7,473 nt of DNA from Acidimicrobiia bacterium (GTDB taxonomy: Bacteria; Actinomycetota; Acidimicrobiia; Spongiisociales; UBA5794): contig JAUXCV010000071.1 in the NCBI GenBank assembly GCA_030618675.1, positions 1 to 7,473 of the forward strand. Direction: 5' to 3'. Position 1 is the stretch's first letter. Every line of letters begins with the position of its first letter. Below are positions 1 through 5,437 of the stretch, piece by piece. Position numbers and translations under genes: made by a program. The notes beneath the pieces are model-generated. The model saw nothing but the letters and a program-made list of their open reading frames with translations. It had not been told where the DNA came from and searched no databases.

Positions 1-1791
1 CTACTTCTCCCGCGCCCACAGGCGCCTGAACTCATCGGATGTCTCCAGGAGTTCTTCGGCGGTTCCCGTCGCGTCGATCCTTCCGTCCTTCATGACGACG
101 ACGAGGTCGGCTCGCTGGAGGGCGGGTTTGCGGTGTGAGACGACGAGAGCCGTTGCACCGGAGCCGTCTGCGAACAGGCGATCCCACAGGAGTTGTTCGG
201 TCTCGACGTCCAGCGCACTCGAGAGATCGTCGAAGACGAGCAACTCGGGCCGACGAACCAGCATCCTGGCTGCGGCCGACCGCTGTACCTGCCCACCGGA
301 TAGTCGGACCCCGCGTGGACCGACCATCGTTTCGAGGCCATCGTGCATGGCTTCGAGATCCTGCTCCATCGTGGCCGTGCGAATCGCGGCAACGACCTCT
401 TCATCGCTCGCGTCAACGCCGAGGGTCAGGTTCTCCCCGAGGGTGAGAGAGAAGAGGCGCGGGACCTGCGGCGTATAGGCGGTGCGCGGCGGGATCATGA
501 AGACAGCGGGATCGTCGACCGTCTCGCCCTTCCACGATATCGATCCGTCGTCAAGGGGCAAGAGACCGAGAGCGCCGCGAAGGAGCGTCGTCTTCCCTGA
601 GCCGATCCGTCCGGTGACAACGACGAACCCGCCTGCCTGCACGTCGAGATCGACCGACTCGATGCCCGCACCCGACGATGCGTAGCGGTAGCTGAGGCCG
701 CGGAGGGACAACAGCGGGGGCCCGTTGAGATCCAGGTCCGAGGCGTTCTGCGTCCCGGGTCGAATGTGCGGTGCAGGCTCAGCGAACAGGTCGCGTTCGC
801 CAACGAGGTCGTGCCAGGTCGCTCCTCTCATCAACGAGATGATTCGTTCGACCGACACCCCCGCCTGCTTGACCCTGGCGATGAACAGACCCACGAAGTA
901 TGCGGAATCCGTCACCATGGCGAGTAGATAGACGAACAGACTGAACTCTCCGACGGTGAGGCCGGCCGACCCATCCGTGGAGATCGCCCCGGCGGCCAGG
1001 ATCAGGATGAGTCCGGTCCCGATGCTGACGGTGTTGTGGAACACCGCTTCGAGTCCCGCCGTGAACGTTCGATCACGGACCATCATCTTGCGTCGCACGG
1101 CGTTCAGTTCGTCGAAGTGCTGGAGCATCGTCTCTTCCGCCCCGGCGACCTTCACTGATTGGACGGACCCGAGCGTCTCGCCGAGGAACCCCGTGATCGC
1201 TTCTGTCGATTCGCGCGCGGCGGTGCGATACCGGCGGATCGTCGAACCGGTCCGGCTCACGATCAGGATCACGATCGCCACAGGCGCGAACACGACCACC
1301 GTCATGGTCGCGTCGATCGTGAAGAGGATGGCGATCGCCACGATCGCCGATACGGTCGATCCGATGAAATCGACGGTGAAGTCCATCGCCTCGAGCGTGT
1401 GATCAACGTCGTCACGAAAGCGCGACACCACTTCACCGGGTGTTTCATCGACCGGGCGGGCACCCGGTAGAGAGAAGATCCATGAGAGCATCGACCCGCG
1501 CATCCCCGCTCCTGCTCGAAAGAGCAAGCCCGAGTGGAGACGCATGGCGCCGAACACAGCACCGATGCGTGCTGCCAGGTAGGCCCAGAGCACGGCCACG
1601 ATCGTGACGAGATTCCAACCGGCGGTCTCTCCGGTGAGTTGGTCGAAGAAGGCGGCGAGCAGAAGCCCGACGATGATCGGTGTCGACCAGATCGTGACCC
1701 ACATCACGAGACTCGAGAAGTAGCGAAGTCGCTGGTTCCAGATGAGGGCCAGCACGACTCGACCGATTGGCACCTGAGAACGGTCTGTCAC
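1..1791 (-). CDS. Heterodimeric ABC exporter, subunit with degenerate Walker B (permease-ATPase fusion)
   Basis: This is a complete 596-residue half-transporter with an N-terminal membrane domain (about residues 1-310, several hydrophobic helices) and a C-terminal ATPase domain (about 360-590). It probably sits in the cytoplasmic membrane as one half of a drug or lipid exporter. Visible motifs are Walker A GRIGSGKT (394-401), Q-loop Gln442, a canonical LSGGQ signature (497-501), Walker B LLVFDD (517-522), D-loop SALD (525-528) and H-loop His553. The residue after the Walker B Asp is Asp522, not the usual catalytic Glu, so this subunit's own ATP site should be weak or inactive, as in TM287/288- and BmrCD-type heterodimers. 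The start is GTG. It overlaps the TGA stop of the upstream subunit by four bases (GTGA, 1788-1791), which implies translational coupling and joint expression. The TAG stop is at positions 1-3. The substrate cannot be read from sequence. Confidence 0.93.
   Translation of the reverse strand: MTDRSQVPIGRVVLALIWNQRLRYFSSLVMWVTIWSTPIIVGLLLAAFFDQLTGETAGWNLVTIVAVLWAYLAARIGAVFGAMRLHSGLLFRAGAGMRGSMLSWIFSLPGARPVDETPGEVVSRFRDDVDHTLEAMDFTVDFIGSTVSAIVAIAILFTIDATMTVVVFAPVAIVILIVSRTGSTIRRYRTAARESTEAITGFLGETLGSVQSVKVAGAEETMLQHFDELNAVRRKMMVRDRTFTAGLEAVFHNTVSIGTGLILILAAGAISTDGSAGLTVGEFSLFVYLLAMVTDSAYFVGLFIARVKQAGVSVERIISLMRGATWHDLVGERDLFAEPAPHIRPGTQNASDLDLNGPPLLSLRGLSYRYASSGAGIESVDLDVQAGGFVVVTGRIGSGKTTLLRGALGLLPLDDGSISWKGETVDDPAVFMIPPRTAYTPQVPRLFSLTLGENLTLGVDASDEEVVAAIRTATMEQDLEAMHDGLETMVGPRGVRLSGGQVQRSAAARMLVRRPELLVFDDLSSALDVETEQLLWDRLFADGSGATALVVSHRKPALQRADLVVVMKDGRIDATGTAEELLETSDEFRRLWAREK
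1788..1791 (-). other. GTGA stop/start overlap of the two ABC exporter genes
   Basis: On the minus strand the four bases GTGA hold the GTG start of the downstream subunit and the TGA stop of the upstream one. Such overlaps usually mean that terminating ribosomes re-initiate, which keeps the two subunits near one-to-one, as an obligate heterodimer needs. The upstream reading GAGGTGCTCGC offers only a weak Shine-Dalgarno match, which fits coupled rather than independent initiation. Confidence 0.8.
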
Positions 1792-3545
1792 GCGAGCACC
1801 TCCTCCATTCCGGTGGCCAGGAGATCCGAGAACCTCGAATCCGGGTCGGCAGCGAGCATGGAACGCTTCCCGAACTCAACGACGCGACCTTCGTCGAGGA
1901 TGAGGATGTCGTCGGCCCTGGTGACCGTGCCAAGCCGATGAGCGATGACGATGCCCGTCCTCCCCTCGAGGAGGTGATCGACGGCACGTTCGATGAGCGC
2001 CTCGGTCGCAGGATCCAGACGTGACGACGCCTCATCGAGGACGATCACTCCCGGGTCTTCCAGGAAGATCCGCGTGAACGCAAGGAGTTGCGCCTGTCCG
2101 GCAGACAACCCGCCACTCCCGGATTCGAGAAGCGTGTCGAGACCGTTCGGAAGCGACGCCAGCCACGAGTCGAGTTCGAGACGATGAATGGCGTCGAGGA
2201 TGCGGTCCTCTGGGATCGCGTTGTTGAAGAAAGTCAGGTTGTCACGGACCGACGCCCGGAACAGTTGGACGTCCTGGGTGACCATGCCGACACGCTTTCG
2301 GAAGTCTGCGACATGCGCGTCCCAGGTGGCAACGCCGCCGAGGCGCACGGTCCCTGCCTGGGGTTCGTACAGCCTCGTGATAAGGCGGGCGATCGTGGAC
2401 TTTCCGCTGCCGGTTCGGCCGAGGAGACCGACGACCCGCCCCGGGGCGATGTCGAAGCTGACATCATGGAGCACGATCTCGTCGGCGCCGTCGTCACCAT
2501 CGGCGTATGCGAAGGTGACGTTGTCGAACTCGACGCTAAGGGCGCCATCGCTGATCGATCGGTCGCCCTCGGCCTTGAGCTTCGTTTGCGTGGTCATCAA
2601 CTCATCGACGCGGGCGATGGCCGCCCCAGCCTTCTGGAGATCCTCCATCTGGGCCCGGATCTGCTCCATCGGATGCCTGGTCATCTCGACGTAGTGGAAC
2701 ACCAGGTAGACGGATCCGATCGTCAGCGTTCCGATTCCGAAGAGCCACGAACCGAGGATGAAGACGATCGAAGTCGAGAGGCCGTAGAGGATGATCGTGG
2801 TGCTCCACATCCATGCCCAGCCCATCCAGCCGCGGATCGTCTGTGGGAGCCAGCGGCGTTGGATCTCGTCGAAGCGCTCTTCCATGTACGGTCCGGCGCC
2901 GTTCGCTGTGATGTCCTCCGTACCCTCGACGACTTCACCGACGAAGCCGAACGCCTCAGCGGCGGTTGCCCGGATCGCCTTCCAACGGGGAACCGCTACC
3001 CGGTGGAGACCGGTCATCACGCCCAGAGCGAGAGCAGTGAAGATCGTGACGCTGAGACCTACGATCCAGCTCTCGAGCCACAGCATCACGAGGACACCGA
3101 TCACGAGAGCACCGTTGCCGACGACCTTGATCATCATCGCCGAGAAGAAATTCGAGAGCGCCGTGATGTCGCCATCGATGCGCTCGATGAGCTCACCGGA
3201 CGAGTGCCCTTTGTGGAACCCCATGTCGAGATGGAGCACATGGTCGGTCAGATTCGCCCGAAGGTGATTCGTCGCTGTCCAGCCGATGTCCTCAGCGAGG
3301 TAGGTCGACCAGATCGCCAACGTCTGCTGGGCCACCGCGACCAGCATGAAGGTGACGGCGAGCGGGATGAGCGCGCTTCCCCCGCGGCCCTCGAGGGCGC
3401 CGTCGATGAACCGCTTGATGAGTTGCGGATTGAGGAGTTGCAGGCCGATCGTCCCGAAGAGGACGACGCCGAGCAGCGCCACCCGTGGCCGCAGGGGTCT
3501 CAGGTAGTCGGTGAGGAGAAGGAAATAGGCTCGTACGGGGATCAT
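1788..3545 (-). CDS. Heterodimeric ABC exporter, subunit with catalytic Walker B but variant signature (permease-ATPase fusion)
   Basis: This is a complete 585-residue half-transporter with membrane helices over about residues 20-310 and an ATPase domain over about 336-575. Motifs are Walker A GRTGSGKS (376-383), Q-loop Gln424, signature LSAGQ (480-484, Ala in place of the first Gly), Walker B IVLDE with Asp504 and catalytic Glu505, and H-loop His536. It has a full Walker B but a changed signature, and its partner has the reverse. In a dimer, this subunit's Walker A/B facing the partner's LSGGQ gives one competent ATP site, and the other site is degenerate. It is the first gene of the operon. 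ATG 3545-3543 is preceded by AGGA (3555-3552) with a 6-base gap. Expression is probably controlled by the attenuator in the leader just upstream. The family includes multidrug exporters such as BmrCD and LmrCD, but drug export is an inference here. Confidence 0.93.
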   Translation of the reverse strand: MIPVRAYFLLLTDYLRPLRPRVALLGVVLFGTIGLQLLNPQLIKRFIDGALEGRGGSALIPLAVTFMLVAVAQQTLAIWSTYLAEDIGWTATNHLRANLTDHVLHLDMGFHKGHSSGELIERIDGDITALSNFFSAMMIKVVGNGALVIGVLVMLWLESWIVGLSVTIFTALALGVMTGLHRVAVPRWKAIRATAAEAFGFVGEVVEGTEDITANGAGPYMEERFDEIQRRWLPQTIRGWMGWAWMWSTTIILYGLSTSIVFILGSWLFGIGTLTIGSVYLVFHYVEMTRHPMEQIRAQMEDLQKAGAAIARVDELMTTQTKLKAEGDRSISDGALSVEFDNVTFAYADGDDGADEIVLHDVSFDIAPGRVVGLLGRTGSGKSTIARLITRLYEPQAGTVRLGGVATWDAHVADFRKRVGMVTQDVQLFRASVRDNLTFFNNAIPEDRILDAIHRLELDSWLASLPNGLDTLLESGSGGLSAGQAQLLAFTRIFLEDPGVIVLDEASSRLDPATEALIERAVDHLLEGRTGIVIAHRLGTVTRADDILILDEGRVVEFGKRSMLAADPDSRFSDLLATGMEEVLA

Positions 3546-3551
3546 GTTGTG

Positions 3552-3555
3552 TCCT
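3552..3555 (-). promoter_or_regulatory. Ribosome binding site of the first ABC exporter gene
   Basis: AGGA lies 6 bases before ATG 3545-3543 on the minus strand, downstream of the attenuator terminator. The transporter therefore keeps its own translation start once the polymerase reads through. Confidence 0.6.
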
Positions 3556-3587
3556 AGGTCGTCCGGAGTGGGTAGTAGCGGCCATCG

Positions 3588-3610
3588 AAAAAGCCGCCCG
3601 GTGGGCGGCT
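3588..3610 (-). terminator. Intrinsic terminator in the ABC operon leader (attenuator hairpin)
   Basis: Read on the minus strand, AGCCGCCC (3610-3603) and GGGCGGCT (3599-3592) form a perfect 8-bp GC-rich stem with a 3-base ACC loop, followed directly by five T (3592-3588). The T run exists only in the minus-strand reading, so it is directional. It lies about 40 bases before the first ABC gene and downstream of that operon's likely promoter, so it must either be read through or act as an attenuator. It could also stop transcripts arriving from the CPBP protease gene. Confidence 0.85.
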
Positions 3611-3685
3611 ACCTCGCTTGAACGGTGCTACCGGGTCAGAGCCGGAAACGGGCGCGCGCGAGAGCCGCCGGGGGTGTGTTCGGCT
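3604..3685 (-). promoter_or_regulatory. Candidate ribosome-mediated transcription attenuator (alternative pairing segments)
   Basis: Four segments of the minus-strand leader RNA can pair in alternative ways. Segment 1 is AGCCG (3685-3681), inside leader codons 6-7. Segment 2 is CGGCGGCT (3670-3663), inside codons 11-13. Segment 3 is AGCCGCCC (3610-3603), the 5' arm of the terminator. Segment 4 is the terminator 3' arm (3599-3592). Segment 1 can pair with the last five bases of 2. The last seven bases of 2 (GGCGGCT) can pair perfectly with seven bases of 3, which would block the terminator. A ribosome held at the first few leader codons would mask 1 and favour the 2:3 antiterminator. A ribosome over codons 10-13 would mask 2, and one at the stop codon would let 1:2 form; both allow termination. 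The pairings are seen directly; the mechanism is inferred. Confidence 0.55.
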
Positions 3686-3701
3686 GCGTACGCCGGATCA
3701 T
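3636..3701 (-). CDS. Putative 21-residue leader peptide of the ABC exporter operon
   Basis: This small ORF (ATG 3701-3699, TGA 3638-3636) was read from the sequence. It has the best ribosome binding site in the window: AAGGAG (3714-3709), 7 bases from the ATG. It lies about 50 bases after a likely promoter and ends 26 bases before an intrinsic terminator, which is the classic place for a leader peptide. The product starts MIRRTQPN, has a Pro-Pro pair (residues 10-11) and an Arg-rich tail (ARARFRL). It has no hydrophobic segment, so it is unlikely to act as a free protein. Its translation probably sets the choice between antiterminator and terminator. The five Arg codons and the Pro pair are possible stalling points, but no known arrest motif is recognised. 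The frame stays open upstream into the CPBP gene, so the ORF rests on its start signals and position rather than on length. Confidence 0.6.
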   Translation of the reverse strand: MIRRTQPNTPPAALARARFRL

Positions 3702-3708
3702 TCCTCGA

Positions 3709-3714
3709 CTCCTT
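3709..3714 (-). promoter_or_regulatory. Strong Shine-Dalgarno sequence of the leader ORF
   Basis: AAGGAG on the minus strand, 7 bases before ATG 3701-3699, is a near-perfect match to the anti-Shine-Dalgarno. Most other starts in this window have weak or no such site, so its presence before a 21-codon ORF argues that the ORF is translated efficiently. It decides the start of the leader peptide. Confidence 0.65.
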
Positions 3715-3756
3715 CTCGCTCGGCACCACGACCATGAAGGTCGCCTGACCTCGAGA

Positions 3757-3785
3757 ACTCTCGCGCAGGATCCCGCGCCTGTCAA
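3757..3785 (-). promoter_or_regulatory. Sigma-70-type promoter of the ABC exporter leader
   Basis: On the minus strand, a perfect -35 TTGACA (3785-3780) is followed after 17 bases by GAGAGT (3762-3757), which matches the -10 consensus at its A, A and T positions. The start of transcription should be near 3750, giving a leader of about 200 bases before the first ABC gene and about 50 bases before the leader ORF. The promoter lies outside the CPBP coding region (which ends at 3854), so the exporter operon can be transcribed independently. Confidence 0.6.
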
Positions 3786-3825
3786 GCCTCGCTGTTCTGT
3801 GGGCCGGCAGCGTACCTCTACGCCA

Positions 3826-3846
3826 CTGCGAGCCCAGGGTTCGCAG
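3826..3846 (-). other. Inverted repeat just after the CPBP protease gene
   Basis: CTGCGA and TCGCAG (3826-3831 and 3841-3846) form a 6-bp stem with a 9-base spacer, starting 7 bases beyond the protease stop codon. There is no T tract on either strand, so it is not a standard intrinsic terminator. It could stabilise the 3' end of the protease mRNA or assist factor-dependent termination. The rest of the stretch to 3786 shows nothing recognisable. Confidence 0.3.
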
Positions 3847-3853
3847 AGTACGT

Positions 3854-4699
3854 TCAGCCGAGGGCTCGTACGACGAACAACGCCGCCAGAAGGGCGAACG
3901 AGTTCGTCGCGATGTGAGCCATCACCGGGGCTACGGTGCTGTTCGCCCGTAGCCGCAGCCACAGGAAGGCGAGTCCGGCGAGAGCGGTGCCGACCACACT
4001 GCCGACCAGGGCTAGAGCGACCTCCGGGATGCTGTCGATGCTCTCCCCTGCAGGATTGGTGAGCAGCGTGTCGAGCGTCGGGAGGATGTGCCACAACCCG
4101 AAGAGGAGGCTGCTGGCCAGTCCGGCCCAGAGGGGAGCCCACCGGCGGGCGAACATGCCGAAGAGGACCCCCCGGAAGAGCGTCTCCTCGTAGAACGCGG
4201 TGGCGATCGGGATTCGGATGAGAGCATCGAACAGGACGACCCAAGTGGATCGCTCGATCACGCGATCGTCGCGGAAGAAATCGCGGGTGAACGGCAAGGC
4301 AACGCCGATCAGAATCCCGGCGCCGATCACTCCCATGACGATCCCGCCGACCGTCAACCCACGCTTGATCCGGTCCCTGCGATAGCCGAGGTCTGTTGCG
4401 CCGGCTCCCGCGTTCCGGGCGATCGCGAGGGCGACGCCGAGGATCCCGAGGTTGAACGGGATGTGCCACCAGGGGTCGAGGACCCGGTTCGCGATGACGT
4501 TGGCGTAGGAAATGAGCGCAACGATGGCGACGATGTGCCAGACGTGGATTCCGTGTTCGCCCGGCGACTTCCGGAGCCACATCGACGGGCGCCACATGCG
4601 ATCCCACTCGTCCAGCGTCCACGATGAGCCGGAATCGACCGGACGTGCGACTGTCTCCTCGTCTTCTGGTTGGTGATGATCGTCTTCGGTGCCGGCCAT
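3854..4699 (-). CDS. CPBP-family (CAAX/Abi-like) intramembrane metalloprotease
   Basis: This 281-residue integral membrane protein carries the three CPBP motifs in order: EETLFR (Glu171, Glu172, Arg176), FGLWH (Phe200 to His204) and HIATN (His262, Asn266). The Glu and His residues form the presumed metal-binding active site within the membrane. About seven hydrophobic segments lie between residues 50 and 280. The first 40 or so residues are hydrophilic and acidic and probably cytoplasmic. Family members include prenyl-protein endoproteases (Rce1), bacteriocin-immunity proteins and regulators such as MroQ; the target here cannot be deduced. ATG 4699-4697 was chosen because it gives a full-length protein and a TAGGGT box lies just upstream; a start at Met35 or Met40 is possible. 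The gene is divergent from the plus-strand gene at 4750 and lies upstream of the ABC leader on the same strand. Confidence 0.87.
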   Translation of the reverse strand: MAGTEDDHHQPEDEETVARPVDSGSSWTLDEWDRMWRPSMWLRKSPGEHGIHVWHIVAIVALISYANVIANRVLDPWWHIPFNLGILGVALAIARNAGAGATDLGYRRDRIKRGLTVGGIVMGVIGAGILIGVALPFTRDFFRDDRVIERSTWVVLFDALIRIPIATAFYEETLFRGVLFGMFARRWAPLWAGLASSLLFGLWHILPTLDTLLTNPAGESIDSIPEVALALVGSVVGTALAGLAFLWLRLRANSTVAPVMAHIATNSFALLAALFVVRALG

Positions 4700-4708
4700 G
4701 GGAACCGC

Positions 4709-4714
4709 ACCCTA
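4709..4714 (-). promoter_or_regulatory. Putative -10 box of the CPBP protease gene
   Basis: TAGGGT on the minus strand fits TAnnnT and lies 9 bases before the ATG, so the transcript would have a leader of only about 2-3 bases. No convincing -35 element is visible. It lies in the 50-base gap shared with the divergent gene at 4750, so the two promoters nearly face each other. Confidence 0.35.
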
Positions 4715-4737
4715 CCGGACCGGTCCGATCGTGCGGC

Positions 4738-4743
4738 TACGCT
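4738..4743 (+). promoter_or_regulatory. Putative -10 box giving a leaderless transcript for the gene at 4750
   Basis: TACGCT fits TAnnnT and is exactly 6 bases (TTGGGG) from the ATG at 4750, which places the expected transcription start at the A of the start codon. No properly spaced Shine-Dalgarno sequence is present, which agrees with leaderless translation. This pair of signals chose the ATG at 4750 over the longer frame open from 4624. Confidence 0.45.
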
Positions 4744-4749
4744 TTGGGG

Positions 4750-5334
4750 ATGGCGCTTCTCGATGCTTTCAAACAGCAGGTGCTCAACCTCGGCAGAAGT
4801 GCGGCTCGTGCGAAGGCGCGGCCGCTTCTTGTCGACGACGAGGCATTCGACCGTTCTGCGGCGGGTCTCGATCAAAGGATGTCCGAGGGGTTCGTTCTCT
4901 TCTGGCTGCTCTCGGATCGAGCGCTCTATCTGGTCGCCGGCGGAACGACAGGCGACTGGGTCTTCCGCGTTCCGTATGCATGCATCGAGGGGATGGTCCT
5001 CGAATTCGATGAGGACTCAGAGATGTTGCCGTGGAAGGTGCGGCTCCGGTTGGGTCCGGATGGAACCGGGGAGATCACCACGTTCGACGATGTTCCGGAC
5101 CCGGGGAAGCCGCTCGCCGCGCCCCCACCGAGAGTCGTGGAGGGTGACGAGCGAGACCGTCTCGCGAACGGCGAGATCATCCCGCTCACGGGGTTCGCGT
5201 TGCTCACCCGCAAGTTCAGATCGACCCTCGCTCGGCAACTCGCAGCGAACGGGGCGACGCTGCACATCCACGGCGAGGACCGCGCAGAAGCGCAGCGCAA
5301 GCTGCGAGCCCGGAAGCGGCGAGCTTCGCCGTAG
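4750..5334 (+). CDS. Hypothetical protein, possible bacterial PH-like fold
   Basis: This 194-residue protein is not recognised as a named family. The N-terminus (1-25) looks amphipathic and is rich in Ala and Arg. Residues about 47-112 alternate hydrophobic and polar residues with the pattern 'LLSDRALYLV ... FRVPYACIEGMVLEF ... WKVRLRLG', which recalls the strand layout of small bacterial PH-like domains (a guess from pattern only). A Pro-rich linker follows (about 116-128), and the C-terminus is strongly basic (RKLRARKRR). There is no signal peptide or clear membrane helix. The frame is open further upstream, but that extension would run antisense through the CPBP gene, and the -10 box 6 bases before 4750 supports this ATG. 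It converges on the tryptophanase gene across a repeat-filled gap. Codon use looks like that of its neighbours. Confidence 0.75.
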   Translation: MALLDAFKQQVLNLGRSAARAKARPLLVDDEAFDRSAAGLDQRMSEGFVLFWLLSDRALYLVAGGTTGDWVFRVPYACIEGMVLEFDEDSEMLPWKVRLRLGPDGTGEITTFDDVPDPGKPLAAPPPRVVEGDERDRLANGEIIPLTGFALLTRKFRSTLARQLAANGATLHIHGEDRAEAQRKLRARKRRASP

Positions 5335-5343
5335 CCCGTAGTG

Positions 5344-5376
5344 GTCAGTAGTCAGTATTCAGTAATCAGTAGTCAG
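5344..5376 (+). repeat. Tandem heptamer repeat (NTCAGTA, about 4.7 copies)
   Basis: Four heptamers GTCAGTA, GTCAGTA, TTCAGTA and ATCAGTA (5344-5371) are followed by a partial unit GTCAG. The block begins 9 bases after the stop codon of the upstream gene. It is AT-richer than its surroundings. It shares its core (TAG-TCAG) with the reverse complement of the octamer block at 5398-5437, so the two could form an imperfect long hairpin. Confidence 0.8.
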
Positions 5377-5397
5377 ACGAGTCAGCGAGGACTTTGC

Positions 5398-5437
5398 CTG
5401 ATCTACTGATCTACTGATCTACTGATCTACTGATCTA
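5398..5437 (+). repeat. Perfect tandem octamer repeat (CTGATCTA x5) ending in the tryptophanase stop codon
   Basis: Five exact copies of CTGATCTA run from 5398 to 5437, and a degenerate CTACTCGACTACTCG continues the pattern into the coding region. The last CTA (5435-5437) is the TAG stop of the minus-strand tryptophanase gene. The reverse-complement unit TAGATCAG resembles the heptamer block to the left with one extra base. Placed between convergent genes, the pair may work as a bidirectional terminator or mRNA-end hairpin. No T tract is present. Confidence 0.88.

Noticed and set aside
2088..3557. Long open frame on the plus strand (489 codons).
   Set aside because: It lies wholly antisense to an ABC exporter gene with all its motifs. 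Its product is a low-complexity, charged Arg/Asp/Glu-rich sequence typical of antisense frames in high-GC DNA.
3625..3636. Minus-strand GGTAGCACCG resembles the T-box core GGTGGNACCG and sits before a terminator.
   Set aside because: The flanking T-box bases do not match, the terminator stem does not use this motif as a T-box antiterminator would, and no Stem I with a specifier loop was found. The downstream genes are exporters, not amino-acid genes. A leader-peptide attenuator explains the region better, but a covariance-model search would settle it.
3636..4622. Long minus-strand open frame (328 codons) that ends in the leader ORF.
   Set aside because: It overlaps the motif-bearing CPBP gene in another frame and gives an Arg/Pro-rich shadow sequence. 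Only its last 21 codons, which have their own promoter and Shine-Dalgarno sequence, are kept as the leader ORF.
4624..4749. Upstream extension of the plus-strand hypothetical gene by 42 codons.
   Set aside because: It would overlap the CPBP gene's 5' end antisense and contains shadow-like sequence. The -10 box and composition favour ATG 4750.
5344..5437. Short repeats that might suggest a CRISPR array or att site.
   Set aside because: The units are only 7-8 bases with no spacers between them, and there are no cas genes, integrase or tRNA nearby. This is a simple tandem repeat.
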